Position numbers and translations under genes: made by a program. From NCBI GenBank assembly GCA_018711655.1, contig DVIA01000065.1:1-64000 (forward strand): a DNA stretch of 64,000 nt. The letters run 5' to 3'. The notes below the pieces were generated by a model. That model saw nothing but the letters and a program-made list of their open reading frames with translations. It searched no databases and was not told the DNA's origin. Positions 17,260-27,177 of this stretch are shown here, one piece after another; position 1 is the first letter of the stretch; the number at the start of each line of letters is the position of its first letter. Origin of the DNA: Candidatus Pullichristensenella avicola (GTDB taxonomy: Bacteria > Bacillota > Clostridia > Christensenellales > Aristaeellaceae).

Positions 17260-18525
17260 TTCTTTTTTGATCGTATCAAAATACGGCGAGCCGTCAAGCG
17301 TGGCGAAATAGTCCAGCGGCGTTTCTGCGCGACGGATCAGCGAAAAACATCCGTCCTCGTGCAAAAGCACCTCAGCCGACCGCAGTTTTCCATTGTAGTT
17401 GTATCCCATGGAATGACCGTGCGCGCCGGTATCATGGATGACCACCAAATCGCCGATATCAATGTGCGGCAGCGGCCGGTCGACGGCAAATTTGTCGTTG
17501 TTCTCGCACAGCGAGCCAACGATGTCATAAATATGGTCGTTGGGCATGTCCTCCTTGCCGGCGATCGTAATGTGGTGATAAGCGCCGTACATCGCCGGAC
17601 GCATCAGGTTGGCCGCGCATGCATCCAGGCCGATATACTCCTTATAGATGTGCTTTTCGTGGATGGCCGTAGCCACCAGGCAGCCATGCGGGCCAGTCAT
17701 GTACCGTCCCAATTCGCTGGCGATGTGCAGGCGCATCCCGGTGGGAGCGATCATTTGTTCGTAGAGCCTGCGCACGTCGTCGGCAATCTCCTCGATGTTG
17801 GCGGGCGACTGCTGTGGGCGGTAGGGAATGCCAACGCCGCCGGAGAGGTTGATCATGAAAAAATCCGCGCCGATCATTTCGTGCGCCTCGGCCGCCAATT
17901 TGAAAAGCATCCGGGCAATGGTGGGGTAATAGGCTGAGTCCGTGGAATTGCTGGCCAACAGTGTGTGCAGGCCAAACTGCTTGACGCCTTCGCCCTGCAA
18001 AATGCGGATGGCCTGGAAAATCTGCGGGCGGGTCATGCCATATTTGGCGTCCCAGGGATGGCCCATACAGGTATTGCCAATGTGCAATTCCCCTCCGGGA
18101 TTGTAGCGCAGGCAAACGCGTTCCGGAATGCCGCCGTTTCGCTTGAGGAATTCAATGTGCGTGATATCGTCCAGATTGATGATCGCGCCAAGATTGCGCG
18201 CGTACACATAATCCTCCGCAGGCGTCATATTGGAGGAAAACATAATATCCTCGCCTGAGAAGCCAACGGCTTTGGCAAGCATCAATTCCGTAAGGGAAGC
18301 GCAATCCACGCCGCAGCCTTCGCTTTTGAGAATGGAGAGGATATATGGATTGGGATTGGCCTTGACGGCGAAATGTTCCCGAAAACCGGGATTCCAGGAA
18401 AACGCCGCCTGTACGCGTCGCGCCGTTTCACGGATGCCTTTTTCGTCGTAGATGTGAAAAGGTGTCGGGCAAACCGCAACGATTTCCCGCAATTTCTCGG
18501 CGGAGCAGAAGGGCAGTTTCTGCAT
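17206..18525 (-). CDS. lysA: diaminopimelate decarboxylase
   Basis: 439 aa, fold-type III PLP enzyme that makes lysine from meso-diaminopimelate. Seen: HFAVKANPNP with the PLP lysine near residue 60, INLSGGVGIPYRP, ELGRYMTGPHG and GSLCENNDKFA with the substrate-binding cysteine. After the expected end (RRAETPLDYF), about 28 extra residues follow, ending in the repeat TEVLNFK-TEVSFKE-TKV. The ATG at 18525 has GGAGGAATATTT in front; earlier in-frame ATGs do not. Convergent with sigF and apparently monocistronic. Confidence 0.94.
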   Translation of the reverse strand: MQKLPFCSAEKLREIVAVCPTPFHIYDEKGIRETARRVQAAFSWNPGFREHFAVKANPNPYILSILKSEGCGVDCASLTELMLAKAVGFSGEDIMFSSNMTPAEDYVYARNLGAIINLDDITHIEFLKRNGGIPERVCLRYNPGGELHIGNTCMGHPWDAKYGMTRPQIFQAIRILQGEGVKQFGLHTLLASNSTDSAYYPTIARMLFKLAAEAHEMIGADFFMINLSGGVGIPYRPQQSPANIEEIADDVRRLYEQMIAPTGMRLHIASELGRYMTGPHGCLVATAIHEKHIYKEYIGLDACAANLMRPAMYGAYHHITIAGKEDMPNDHIYDIVGSLCENNDKFAVDRPLPHIDIGDLVVIHDTGAHGHSMGYNYNGKLRSAEVLLHEDGCFSLIRRAETPLDYFATLDGSPYFDTIKKETEVLNFKTEVSFKETKV

Positions 18526-18655
18526 AAATATTCCTCCCTGCATAATTACACAGTCGCGCCGTGGCATGATACTGCAATGATAGGCATTTTTCGCGCGCGC
18601 GTCAAGCAAAAATACCGTTGGATTTGGAAAAAATCAATTCTTTAACATTCCGCCG

Positions 18656-18684
18656 TTGAAGAAATATACTTTTCGTGCTAAAGT
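18656..18684 (+). promoter_or_regulatory. sigma-A promoter of the radical-SAM to miaA gene run
   Basis: TTGAAG (18656-18661), 17 bp, TAAAGT (18679-18684). It lies 32 bp upstream of the TTG start at 18716 and is the only clear promoter I see before a run of nine closely spaced genes. Confidence 0.6.
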
Positions 18685-18715
18685 AAATTGGATGTTTGTC
18701 TGTGGAGGTAGAGCC

Positions 18716-20557
18716 TTGAACCTTTCTGAACGGATTGACGCGCTCCTGGAACGCGTGGAAAAACCTGTGCGCTACATGGGCGGCGAATACGGCGCCGTGG
18801 TCAAGGACCCGCATGCCGTATCGGTGCGCTACGCCTTTCTCTTTCCAGACACCTACGAAGTGGGCATGTCCCACCTGGGCATGAAAATCCTTTATCATAC
18901 CATCAACGCGCGTACTGACGCTCTATGTGAACGCGTTTTTTCGCCCTGGGTGGATATGGCGGCGCAGATGCGCGCGGAGAACGTTCCGCTCTTTACGCTG
19001 GAAAGCCGTTCTCCTGTCCGGGATTTCGATCTTCTGGGCATCACCTTGCAATACGAAATGAGCTTTACCAACATCCTTGAAGCGTTGGACCTGGCCGGCA
19101 TCCCGCTCCGGCGCGAAGAGCGCCGCTCCGGCCCCTTCGTCATTTGCGGCGGCCCCTGCGCGTTCAACCCCGAGCCTCTGGCGCCGTTTGTCGATTTTTT
19201 TGTTCTTGGCGACGGCGAAGTTTCCACGCATCAGACCATCGACGCCTATAAAGCCTGGAAGGCGGCGGGGCTGCCGCGCGAAGAATATCTGCGCATGGTC
19301 GCAAAAATCCCCGGCGTCTATGTGCCCTCGTTTTACAATGTGCGATACAATGCCGACGGAACCATCGCCGAAATCGCGCCCAAACCGGGCACGGACGCGC
19401 CAGAAACGGTCTACAAGGCCCTAGTCAGCGACCTTACGCATGCCGACTACCCGGAAAAGCTGATCGTGCCATACGGCGAGGTCGTGCATAACCGCATCAT
19501 GTTGGAAATTTTCCGCGGCTGCACGCGCGGTTGCCGTTTCTGCCAGGCGGGTATGATCTATCGCCCGGTGCGCGAACGCTCCATGGAGCGCCTGCTCGAT
19601 CTGGCGGAAAAGCTGGTGCGCGCCACGGGGTATGACGAGATCTCCCTGATGAGCCTTTCCAGCGGCGATTATTCCTGTCTGCCCGAATTGGCGCGAGAAA
19701 TGGTTCGCCGCTTCGCCGAACGGCGGGTGAAAATCTCCCTGCCATCGCAGCGCATCGACAACGTGCTCACCGACACGCTCAGGGAGACGCAGAAGGTGCG
19801 CAAAACTGCGCTGACCCTTGCGCCGGAGGCGGGCACGCAGCGCCTGCGCGATGTGATCAACAAGGGCGTGACCGAGGAGGACCTCGTGCGCTCGGTAACG
19901 GACGCCTTCGAGCAGGGGTGGTCGGCCGTCAAGCTGTATTTCATGCTTGGCCTGCCCACGGAAACAGACGAGGATGTGCTTGGCATTGCCCGCCTGGCCG
20001 GCCTGGTGCGCGAATGCTATCTCTCGCTTCCCAAGGAAAAGCGCGCGCCGGGGCTGCGCATCACGGTGAGCGCCTCGGTATTCGTGCCGAAGAATTTTAC
20101 GCCTTTCCAGTGGGCCGCACAGGCGAAAAATGAGGAAATCTTGCGCCGGCAGCAGCTGCTCAGGCATGCGCTTGCCAAAATCAAGGGCGTGGAGTTTAAA
20201 TACCACGCCATGGACCTGAGCTACATCGAAGCCGTATTCGCGCGCGGCGACCGGCGCCTGGCAGACGTGCTCGAGCGCGCCTGGCGCCTTGGCTGCCGCT
20301 TTGACGGCTGGTCGGATCAGTTCCGATACGATCTGTGGCGTCAGGCCTTCGACGAGATCGGCCTTGATCCGGACTTTTACGCCAGCCGCGAACGGCCGGA
20401 CGAGGAAATCTTTCCCTGGGAGCACCTCGACGCGGGCGTCAGCCGCGAATTTTTGCTCCGCGAATGGAAAAAGGCGCAAAACGCCGCTCGCACGCAGGAT
20501 TGCCGCAAGGGCTGCGTGGGCTGCGGCATGCGCCGCTACGAGGGGGCTTGCCGATGA
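18716..20557 (+). CDS. TIGR03960-type radical SAM protein
   Basis: 613 aa. An N-terminal cobalamin-binding-like region is followed by a radical SAM core with CTRGCRFCQAG near residue 268 (CxxxCxxC for the 4Fe-4S cluster). A Cys-rich C-terminus, CRKGCVGCGMRRYEG, ends the protein. The family is widespread in Clostridia and paired with the next gene; its reaction is not known to me. Start: TTG at 18716 after GGAGGTAGAGCC. An in-frame TTG at 18656 is excluded because it is the promoter -35 box. Part of this gene (about 20033-20245) recurs as a fragment at 32661-32872. Overlaps the next gene by 4 bp. Confidence 0.88.
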   Translation: MNLSERIDALLERVEKPVRYMGGEYGAVVKDPHAVSVRYAFLFPDTYEVGMSHLGMKILYHTINARTDALCERVFSPWVDMAAQMRAENVPLFTLESRSPVRDFDLLGITLQYEMSFTNILEALDLAGIPLRREERRSGPFVICGGPCAFNPEPLAPFVDFFVLGDGEVSTHQTIDAYKAWKAAGLPREEYLRMVAKIPGVYVPSFYNVRYNADGTIAEIAPKPGTDAPETVYKALVSDLTHADYPEKLIVPYGEVVHNRIMLEIFRGCTRGCRFCQAGMIYRPVRERSMERLLDLAEKLVRATGYDEISLMSLSSGDYSCLPELAREMVRRFAERRVKISLPSQRIDNVLTDTLRETQKVRKTALTLAPEAGTQRLRDVINKGVTEEDLVRSVTDAFEQGWSAVKLYFMLGLPTETDEDVLGIARLAGLVRECYLSLPKEKRAPGLRITVSASVFVPKNFTPFQWAAQAKNEEILRRQQLLRHALAKIKGVEFKYHAMDLSYIEAVFARGDRRLADVLERAWRLGCRFDGWSDQFRYDLWRQAFDEIGLDPDFYASRERPDEEIFPWEHLDAGVSREFLLREWKKAQNAARTQDCRKGCVGCGMRRYEGACR

Positions 20558-21231
20558 GAATGCTGCTTCGTTTTGGAAAGAATCGCCGTCTGCGCTTTGT
20601 TTCGCATCTGGATATGCAGCGCTTCTTCCAGCGCGCGCTCAATCGCACCGGATTGCCCATCGCCTTTTCGCAGGGCTTCAATCCGCACCCGGTGATGTCC
20701 TTTGCCTCGGCGTTGGCCATGGGCTGGACGAGCGAGTATGAAGTGCTTGACGTCAAGCTTTCCGCGCCCATGGGCCGCGGCCGCGTGGAGGAAGCCATGC
20801 GCCAGGCGCTTCCGGAGGATCTGCCCGTCCTCGGCGCGCGCATGGTGGACGACCGTTTTCCCGCCGCCATGGCGCTGGTGCGCTGCGCGGACTACCGCAT
20901 CACCCCGGAAGGGGAAGGCGCGCCGGCCATTCTTGCTGCTGCCGAAGCGTTCTGCGCCGCCAAGCATGTGATGGGCGTTCGAAAAACCAAGTCCGGCGAG
21001 CGGGAGATCGACATGCGGCCGCTGGCTCTGTCGCTGGAGGCGCGTGAGGGAAGCCTGTACGCGCGCCTGATGCTCACCGAGCGCGATACGCTCAAGCCGG
21101 ACGTGCTGCTTGCGGGCCTTGCAGGTCTCGCCGGCGTGGAAGCGCCCCGCTCGCGCGTGCATCGCCTGCGGCTGCTGGGAGAGGATGCGGCGGGGGAGAT
21201 CGCGCCGCTGATGGAGTTGAAAAGCGTATGA
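20554..21231 (+). CDS. radical-SAM-linked DUF2344 protein
   Basis: 225 aa, family usually encoded next to or fused with the TIGR03960 radical SAM protein. Seen: MRMLLRFGKNRRLRFVSHLD, FSQGFNPHPVMSFASALAMG, and a C-terminal domain ending APLMELKSV. The ATG at 20554 overlaps the upstream stop (ATGA) and its own stop overlaps the rng start (ATGA). The tight coupling suggests it works with the radical SAM partner. The substrate is unknown; tRNA or rRNA modification is only a guess from the neighbours. Confidence 0.88.
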   Translation: MRMLLRFGKNRRLRFVSHLDMQRFFQRALNRTGLPIAFSQGFNPHPVMSFASALAMGWTSEYEVLDVKLSAPMGRGRVEEAMRQALPEDLPVLGARMVDDRFPAAMALVRCADYRITPEGEGAPAILAAAEAFCAAKHVMGVRKTKSGEREIDMRPLALSLEAREGSLYARLMLTERDTLKPDVLLAGLAGLAGVEAPRSRVHRLRLLGEDAAGEIAPLMELKSV

Positions 21232-22727
21232 CCAAGACGATCCTCATCGACCGCCTCTGCGGCGAGACCTGTCTGGCGCTTTTGGAAGATGGCGCGCTGT
21301 GCGAACTCTATTTTGAAAGCAGAGGGCACGAAAAACTCGCCGGCAACATCTATCTTGGCCGCGTGGAAAACGTGCTGCCCGGCATGAACGCCGCTTTTGT
21401 CAATATCGGCCTTGAGAAAAACGCCTTTCTCTATGCCGGCGACATACAAATTGATGCCCGCGCAGACGCCGCCTTGGCGGAACAACTGCGCGGCGCGCGC
21501 ATCGAAAAACTGGTGCGCCCGGGCCAGAGCATCATGGTGCAAGTCGTCAAAGAGCCGGGCGGCGACAAGGGACCGCGTGTTTCCTGCCATATCACGCTTC
21601 CAGGGCGGCTGGCCGTGCTTTTGCCGACGGTGAATTACATCGGCGTTTCGAGGCGCATTGCCGACGAGGCTGCGCGCGCGCGCCTGCGCGCAATCGCAGA
21701 GGCGGCGACCGCGTCTTTGGGCTGCGGAGCCATTGTGCGCACCGCGGCGCAGGACGCCGACGAGGCGGAAATCCTTGCCGAATTCGACGCTCTGAAGCGC
21801 CTTTGGGAAAACACGCGAAACCACGCCGCAAGCGCCGTCGCGCCGGCGCTTCTGCATCGGGACGACGGCCTGGTCGAACGCGCCGTGCGCGATATGCTCT
21901 CTGCCGAGGTGGAAAGCGTGCGCACTGACGATCCGGCGCTGCATGCGCAATTGCTGGAGACCGCCGCCACGCTTGCGCCGCAACTGGCCGGTCGCATCGT
22001 GCTGGATCGCGCCGATATGCCCATTTTCGATCGCTTCTGCGTCCTCAAGCAGGCGGAAACGGCGTTCCGTCGGCGCGTGTGGCTCAAAAGCGGCGGCTAT
22101 CTGGTTATCGACTACACCGAGGCGCTTACCGTTATCGACGTCAATACCGGAAAATATGTGGGCAAGCGTTCCTTGACGGAAACGATCTTCCAGATCAACT
22201 GCGAGGCGGCGCGGGAGATCGCCCGCCAGTTGCGCCTGCGCGACATCGGCGGCATCATCGTCATTGATTTTATCGACATGGATTCATCCCGGCAGCGCGA
22301 GGCGCTGCTCGAGGCGCTGCGCGATTGCCTGCGCGAAGACCGCACCCATACCAACCTGGCCGGAATGACGGGACTTGGGTTGGTGGAAATGACGCGAAAG
22401 AAGGTGCGTCAGCCCATTTACAAGCAGAAGTGCCATGTCTGTCCCGTCTGTCAGGGCGGCGGGTTGGTGCCGCTGCATGATTTCACGGCGAGACAGGCGC
22501 TGTACGCGCTGCGCAGGCGGCGCATGGCCGGCGATCAGACGCCATACCTCATCGTCGCCGCGCCGCCGGTCGCAGGGGTAACGCTTGCAATCGGCGCGCC
22601 CGAAGTAGGAGGAACGGCGCGCGTGCTATCTGATGCCAGCCTGGCCGACGACGAATTTCGCCTGGAAGCGTATTGCGAGGAAAGACCGCCCGAGGGCGCT
22701 CGCCTTTTGAAAGTTTTTGCGCGATAG
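21228..22727 (+). CDS. rng: ribonuclease E/G family endoribonuclease
   Basis: 499 aa, the length of RNase G. It cleaves single-stranded AU-rich RNA and processes rRNA. Seen: an S1-like RNA-binding domain (about residues 38-120, GNIYLGRVENVLPGMNAAFV), catalytic metal aspartates in TVIDVNTGKYVG and IIVIDFIDMD, and the zinc-link cysteines CHVCPVCQGGG. Downstream residues form the small domain. Third gene of the run, overlapping the DUF2344 gene by 4 bp, 11 bp before miaB. Confidence 0.94.
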   Translation: MTKTILIDRLCGETCLALLEDGALCELYFESRGHEKLAGNIYLGRVENVLPGMNAAFVNIGLEKNAFLYAGDIQIDARADAALAEQLRGARIEKLVRPGQSIMVQVVKEPGGDKGPRVSCHITLPGRLAVLLPTVNYIGVSRRIADEAARARLRAIAEAATASLGCGAIVRTAAQDADEAEILAEFDALKRLWENTRNHAASAVAPALLHRDDGLVERAVRDMLSAEVESVRTDDPALHAQLLETAATLAPQLAGRIVLDRADMPIFDRFCVLKQAETAFRRRVWLKSGGYLVIDYTEALTVIDVNTGKYVGKRSLTETIFQINCEAAREIARQLRLRDIGGIIVIDFIDMDSSRQREALLEALRDCLREDRTHTNLAGMTGLGLVEMTRKKVRQPIYKQKCHVCPVCQGGGLVPLHDFTARQALYALRRRRMAGDQTPYLIVAAPPVAGVTLAIGAPEVGGTARVLSDASLADDEFRLEAYCEERPPEGARLLKVFAR

Positions 22728-22738
22728 GAGGGTGCGCG

Positions 22739-24136
22739 TTGGAAAAACAGATCATCGTCGCGGGCGACGAACTCGCCCGGCAACAGGAATATGCCGCGCG
22801 CGTGCGCTCTCTTGCGCGTCGGCCGCAGACGTTCCACATCGTCACCATGGGCTGCCAGATGAACGAGCGCGATTCGGAAACCATCGCCGGCATGCTCTCG
22901 GAAATGGGCTTGCGCCCTGAGAAAACGCGTGAAAAGGCGGATCTCATTCTTTACAACACATGCTGTGTGCGCGAAAATGCGGAAAACCGCGCTTTGGGCA
23001 ACGTCATCTGGCTCAAGGAGTTGAAACGGGAACGGCCGGATATCCTGATCTGCGTGGGCGGTTGCATGGCGCAGGAGGAGGGCATGGCCGATCGGCTCAA
23101 GAAACAGTATCCGTTTATCGACCTGGTGTTCGGGACGCATAACCTGCATCGGCTGCCCGAGTATCTCTGGCGCGTTCTCGAAGAGAGAAATCCGGTGGTC
23201 GAGGTCCTGCGCAGCGACGGCGTAATTGCCGAAGGCCTGCCGCAGCAGCGCGCCAGCGCCTTCTCCGCGTTTGTCAACATCATGTACGGCTGCAACAACT
23301 TCTGCTCCTATTGCATCGTGCCCTATGTGCGCGGGCGGGAGCGCTCGCGCGAACCCCAGGCCGTTTTGGATGAGTGCAAACGCCTGGTGGATCAGGGGGT
23401 ACAGGAGATCACGCTGCTTGGGCAGAACGTCAATTCCTATCGTGGGGGCGGGGGCGAATTTGCCGAACTGCTGCGCCGCGTAGACGAACTGGGCGTGCCG
23501 CGCATCCGCTTTATGACCTCCCACCCAAAGGATCTTTCTGAAGAGTTGATCGCCGCATATGGCGAACTTCGCCACCTGATGCCCAACCTTCATTTGCCGG
23601 TACAGGCGGGAAACGACGACATCCTGCGCGCCATGAATCGCCGTTACACGCGGGAGCGGTACCTGGATTTGATCAATAGACTTCGGTCTGTAAAACCAGA
23701 CATCGGTCTGTCGACAGACATCATCGTCGGTTTCCCAGGGGAAACGCTCGCCCAGTTTGAGGATACGCTTTCCCTTGTGGAGACTGTGCGCTTTGATTCC
23801 GCTTTTACCTTCATTTATTCAAAGCGCGCGGGAACCAAAGCGGCGCAGATGCCTGACGATACGCCCGCGCAAACCAAAAGCGAGCGCATTCAACGCCTCA
23901 TCGCCCTGCAGGCGGACATTTCCCGGGAAATCCTTTCCGCGCAGGTGGGAAAGCGGGAAACGGTGCTGGTGGAGTCGGTTTCTGCGCGCGACGAGGGATG
24001 GGTCGGCGGCAAGACGCCGCGCGGCCACATGGTCAACTTTCCTGGAGGCGCTGAACTGATCGGCAGGCTTATCCGGGTAGAAATTACCTCTGCGGGGCGC
24101 AACACGCTGCGCGGAAAACGAATCATGGAGGAATAG
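22739..24136 (+). CDS. miaB: tRNA-2-methylthio-N6-dimethylallyladenosine synthase
   Basis: 465 aa radical SAM methylthiotransferase acting on A37 of tRNAs reading UNN codons, after MiaA. Seen: UPF0004 domain with three cluster cysteines (MGCQMNERDSE, NTCCVRENAE, VGGCMAQEE), radical SAM CNNFCSYC near residue 185, STDIIVGFPGET, and a C-terminal TRAM domain. The TTG at 22739 follows AGGAGGGTGCGCG. Bases 22974-23324 have a near-identical copy at 11015-11365. Its partner gene miaA lies at the end of the same run. Confidence 0.97.
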   Translation: MEKQIIVAGDELARQQEYAARVRSLARRPQTFHIVTMGCQMNERDSETIAGMLSEMGLRPEKTREKADLILYNTCCVRENAENRALGNVIWLKELKRERPDILICVGGCMAQEEGMADRLKKQYPFIDLVFGTHNLHRLPEYLWRVLEERNPVVEVLRSDGVIAEGLPQQRASAFSAFVNIMYGCNNFCSYCIVPYVRGRERSREPQAVLDECKRLVDQGVQEITLLGQNVNSYRGGGGEFAELLRRVDELGVPRIRFMTSHPKDLSEELIAAYGELRHLMPNLHLPVQAGNDDILRAMNRRYTRERYLDLINRLRSVKPDIGLSTDIIVGFPGETLAQFEDTLSLVETVRFDSAFTFIYSKRAGTKAAQMPDDTPAQTKSERIQRLIALQADISREILSAQVGKRETVLVESVSARDEGWVGGKTPRGHMVNFPGGAELIGRLIRVEITSAGRNTLRGKRIMEE

Positions 24137-24139
24137 AAA

Positions 24140-24547
24140 ATGGACGCTGTATTTGCAAAGACCCGCGAACTTGGCCAGGCGCTGATCGAGAGCGAGGCCT
24201 ACCAGAACATGAAATCCGCCGAAGAACGCGCGTATCGCAATGCCGATGCGGCGGAGGCGATGGGCCGCTATCTGGAACTGCGCACGCAGATTCAGGACAT
24301 GCTTTCCCGGGAAAACCCGGATTCCGCCGCCCTGAAGGCGCTTTCCGACGAAATGGATCAAACGCAGGAGAAGATGAACATGATCGACGATGTGGCCGCC
24401 ATGATCGAAGCGCGCGCCGCCTTTTCCTCGTTGATCAACCAGGTCAACCAGGTGCTGCAGTTTATCATCACCGGGCAGGTATCCGATGGCGAAGGCGGTT
24501 GTTCGGGAAGCTGCTCCTCCTGTGGCGGCGGTTGCGGTCAGCACTGA
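24140..24547 (+). CDS. YlbF family protein with cysteine-rich tail
   Basis: 135 aa. The helical body (about residues 1-113) matches YlbF/YmcA proteins, which in Bacillus join YaaT in a complex affecting RNase Y and phosphorelay activity. Seen: KTRELGQALIESEAYQNMKSAEE, RYLELRTQIQDML and SSLINQVNQVLQFIITG. The last 20 residues carry five cysteines in a Gly/Ser matrix (GGCSGSCSSCGGGC), suggesting iron-sulfur cluster or zinc binding; the Bacillus complex is reported to hold 4Fe-4S clusters. It begins 3 bp after miaB. Which paralogue it represents (RicA or RicF) is unclear. Confidence 0.82.
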   Translation: MDAVFAKTRELGQALIESEAYQNMKSAEERAYRNADAAEAMGRYLELRTQIQDMLSRENPDSAALKALSDEMDQTQEKMNMIDDVAAMIEARAAFSSLINQVNQVLQFIITGQVSDGEGGCSGSCSSCGGGCGQH

Positions 24548-24584
24548 GGATTCCTTACCGGGGAAGCATGCGAGGTGACGGGCG

Positions 24585-27164
24585 ATGGCGGTTTCGCCGA
24601 TGATGCAGCAATACTTGCAGATCAAAGAACAATACAAGGACGCGATCCTCTTTTTCCGGCTGGGCGACTTTTATGAAATGTTTTTCGACGACGCCATACT
24701 CGTCTCCCGGGAACTGGAACTGACCTTGACGGGAAAGGACTGCGGCCTTTCCGAGCGCGCGCCCATGTGCGGGGTGCCCTTTCACGCGGCGGAGACCTAT
24801 CTTGCCCGCCTCATCGAAAAGGGCTACAAGGTCGCCATCTGCGAGCAGATGAGCGATCCTGCTACCACCAAGGGGTTGGTCGAACGCGAGGTCATCCGCG
24901 TGGTAACGCCGGGCACGGTAATCGAGACAAACATGCTCGAAGATACGCGCGCAAACTACATATTGTGCGTATGTGTGCAAAAAAAGCGCGCCGGCGTCGC
25001 CTTTGCCGACGTTTCCACCGGCGAATTTCGCTATTTTACGCTTGAGGACATGCGCCTGAACATTGCCGATGAACTGGCGCGCATCCAGCCGCGCGAGATC
25101 ATCGCCAACGACCCTTCCGCTCTCGCCGTCAGCGTGCCGGACAACCGCGTCTCTGCCTTTGACGAGGACGCCTTTGCATACGCGCACGCTGCAAAGTGTC
25201 TGCGGGAACACTTCCATAAGAGCATTGCAGATCTGGGCATGGAGAGCGAGAAACTGAGCGTCTGCGCAGCGGGCGCGCTGCTTGCCTATCTGACTGCGAC
25301 GCAGAAAAACGCGCTGACGCACATCGTTGAACTGCGCCCCTACGCGCGATCCAGCTTTATGGCGTTGGACCGCGCGGCGCTGCGCAACCTGGAACTTACC
25401 CAGGCCGTACAGGGGCGCGGGCGACGTGGATCCCTTTTGAGCATTCTTGACCGCACGGAAACCGCCATGGGCGGCCGCCTCCTGCGCGAATGGATCGAGC
25501 GGCCGCTGCGCGATGCGGAAAAAATCGGCGAGCGCCTGGACGCCGTGGAGTGCTTTACGCGCCGTCCCTTCGAGGCCAACGCCCTGCGCGAAGCCCTCAG
25601 CGGCGTATACGACATCGAGCGCCTTCTCAGCCGCATCGCTTACGATGCGCTCAACGCCCGGGACTGCCTTTCCCTGCGCGCCTCTTTGCAGGCGGTGCCG
25701 CTTATCAAAAAGGACGCCGCCGCCTGCGAGGCAGGTCTGATCGCCAAGTGCGCCGCGGCGCTTGATCCCATGGAGGACATCACCGCGTTGCTCTCGCGCG
25801 CCATTGACGAGGCCGCGCCGCTTTCCGTGCGCGAAGGCGGCATGATCCGCGCTGGCTACAGCGACGAGTTGGACCAATTGCGCGATATCTCCCAAAATGG
25901 CAAGGCCTATCTTGCCGAAATGGAACAGCGCGAGCGCGAGGCGACGGGAATCAAAAACCTGAAAATCGGCTACAATCGCGTTTTTGGCTATTACATTGAA
26001 GTTACGCGTTCTTTTTACGACCTCGTGCCGTATCGCTATGTGCGCAAACAGACGTTGGCCAATTGCGAGCGCTTTATCACCGATGAATTAAAGGAACTGG
26101 AGCGAAGGATCCTCGGCGCGGAGGAAAACGCCGTGCGGCTGGAATACCAGCTTTTCTGCGAGATCCGCGAAACGCTCAAGCAGGCCCTGCCGCGCCTGAG
26201 CGCGACGGCGGGGGCGCTCAAAGCGCTGGACGCGCTTTTGTCGCTGGCTCGTGTGGCGCAGGAAAACGAATATGTCCGTCCCGCCATCAACGATGAGGGA
26301 CGTTACGAGATCATCGACGGCCGTCATCCCGTTGTTGAAGAAGCGCTGGGGCGCGCGTTGTTTGTGCCAAACGACACGCATCTGGACCAGGAACACCGCT
26401 TGATGGTCATCACCGGGCCGAACATGGCGGGCAAGTCCACTTACATGCGTCAGGTGGCCCTGATCACGCTCATGGCGCATATTGGCAGTTTTGTGCCGGC
26501 CGCCTCGGCCGATATCGCCCTTACCGACCGCATTTTCACCCGCATTGGCGCTTCAGACGACCTCTACGGCGGCCGGTCTACCTTCATGGTGGAAATGAGC
26601 GAAATGGCGAATATACTCAAATTCGCCACTTCGAAAAGCCTGCTGATTCTCGACGAGGTGGGGCGGGGGACTTCCACGTTCGACGGCCTCTCTATCGCCT
26701 GGGCTGCGGTGGAGCACATCGCGCAGAAATGCGGCGCGCGAACGCTGTTTGCCACGCACTACCATGAACTTTCCGAATTGGAGGGCCGGCTGGAAGGCGT
26801 GGTCAATTATCGCATTACCGCCAAGGAACAGGGCGAGGACGTTATTTTCCTGCGCAAAATCGTCCCCGGCGGGGCCGATCGCAGCTACGGTGTGGCCGTT
26901 GCCAAATTGGCCGGATTGCCTGCCGGCGTCATTGCCAGGGCCAGACAGATCATGGCGCGCCTGGAAGTAGACGACGAGGTGCGCGGCTCCATTGGCAAAA
27001 CGATTCTCGACAAGAGTCGCGGCACGCAGCGCCAGCTTGGCATCGCCGATTTGGAACCGATCCGCCTTGTGGAGGAAATCGCCAAGCTGGATGTGGTGAG
27101 TATGACGCCCATCGAAGCCCTCAACAAGCTATTTGAACTCAACGAAAAGGCTCGACGCATTTGA
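24585..27164 (+). CDS. mutS: DNA mismatch repair protein MutS
   Basis: 859 aa MutS I, the mismatch-recognition ATPase. Seen: mismatch-binding domain with FFRLGDFYEMFFDDA (Phe-x-Glu equivalent near residue 27), connector and lever domains, Walker A TGPNMAGKSTYMRQ near 612, Walker B LLILDEVGRGTS, and FATHYHELSELEG. GAGGTGACGGGCG precedes the ATG. It is in the same run as mutL, with a GNAT gene inserted between them. Confidence 0.98.
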   Translation: MAVSPMMQQYLQIKEQYKDAILFFRLGDFYEMFFDDAILVSRELELTLTGKDCGLSERAPMCGVPFHAAETYLARLIEKGYKVAICEQMSDPATTKGLVEREVIRVVTPGTVIETNMLEDTRANYILCVCVQKKRAGVAFADVSTGEFRYFTLEDMRLNIADELARIQPREIIANDPSALAVSVPDNRVSAFDEDAFAYAHAAKCLREHFHKSIADLGMESEKLSVCAAGALLAYLTATQKNALTHIVELRPYARSSFMALDRAALRNLELTQAVQGRGRRGSLLSILDRTETAMGGRLLREWIERPLRDAEKIGERLDAVECFTRRPFEANALREALSGVYDIERLLSRIAYDALNARDCLSLRASLQAVPLIKKDAAACEAGLIAKCAAALDPMEDITALLSRAIDEAAPLSVREGGMIRAGYSDELDQLRDISQNGKAYLAEMEQREREATGIKNLKIGYNRVFGYYIEVTRSFYDLVPYRYVRKQTLANCERFITDELKELERRILGAEENAVRLEYQLFCEIRETLKQALPRLSATAGALKALDALLSLARVAQENEYVRPAINDEGRYEIIDGRHPVVEEALGRALFVPNDTHLDQEHRLMVITGPNMAGKSTYMRQVALITLMAHIGSFVPAASADIALTDRIFTRIGASDDLYGGRSTFMVEMSEMANILKFATSKSLLILDEVGRGTSTFDGLSIAWAAVEHIAQKCGARTLFATHYHELSELEGRLEGVVNYRITAKEQGEDVIFLRKIVPGGADRSYGVAVAKLAGLPAGVIARARQIMARLEVDDEVRGSIGKTILDKSRGTQRQLGIADLEPIRLVEEIAKLDVVSMTPIEALNKLFELNEKARRI

Positions 27165-27177
27165 GGAGGAAAGCAAC

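Noticed and set aside
23682..23725. Insertion of the 21-bp repeat into miaB
   Set aside because: The encoded segment RLRSVKPDIGLSTDIIVGF aligns with ordinary MiaB sequence without extra residues; similarity to the repeat may be chance codon choice. A perfect palindrome GTCTGTCGACAGAC is present but explains nothing by itself.
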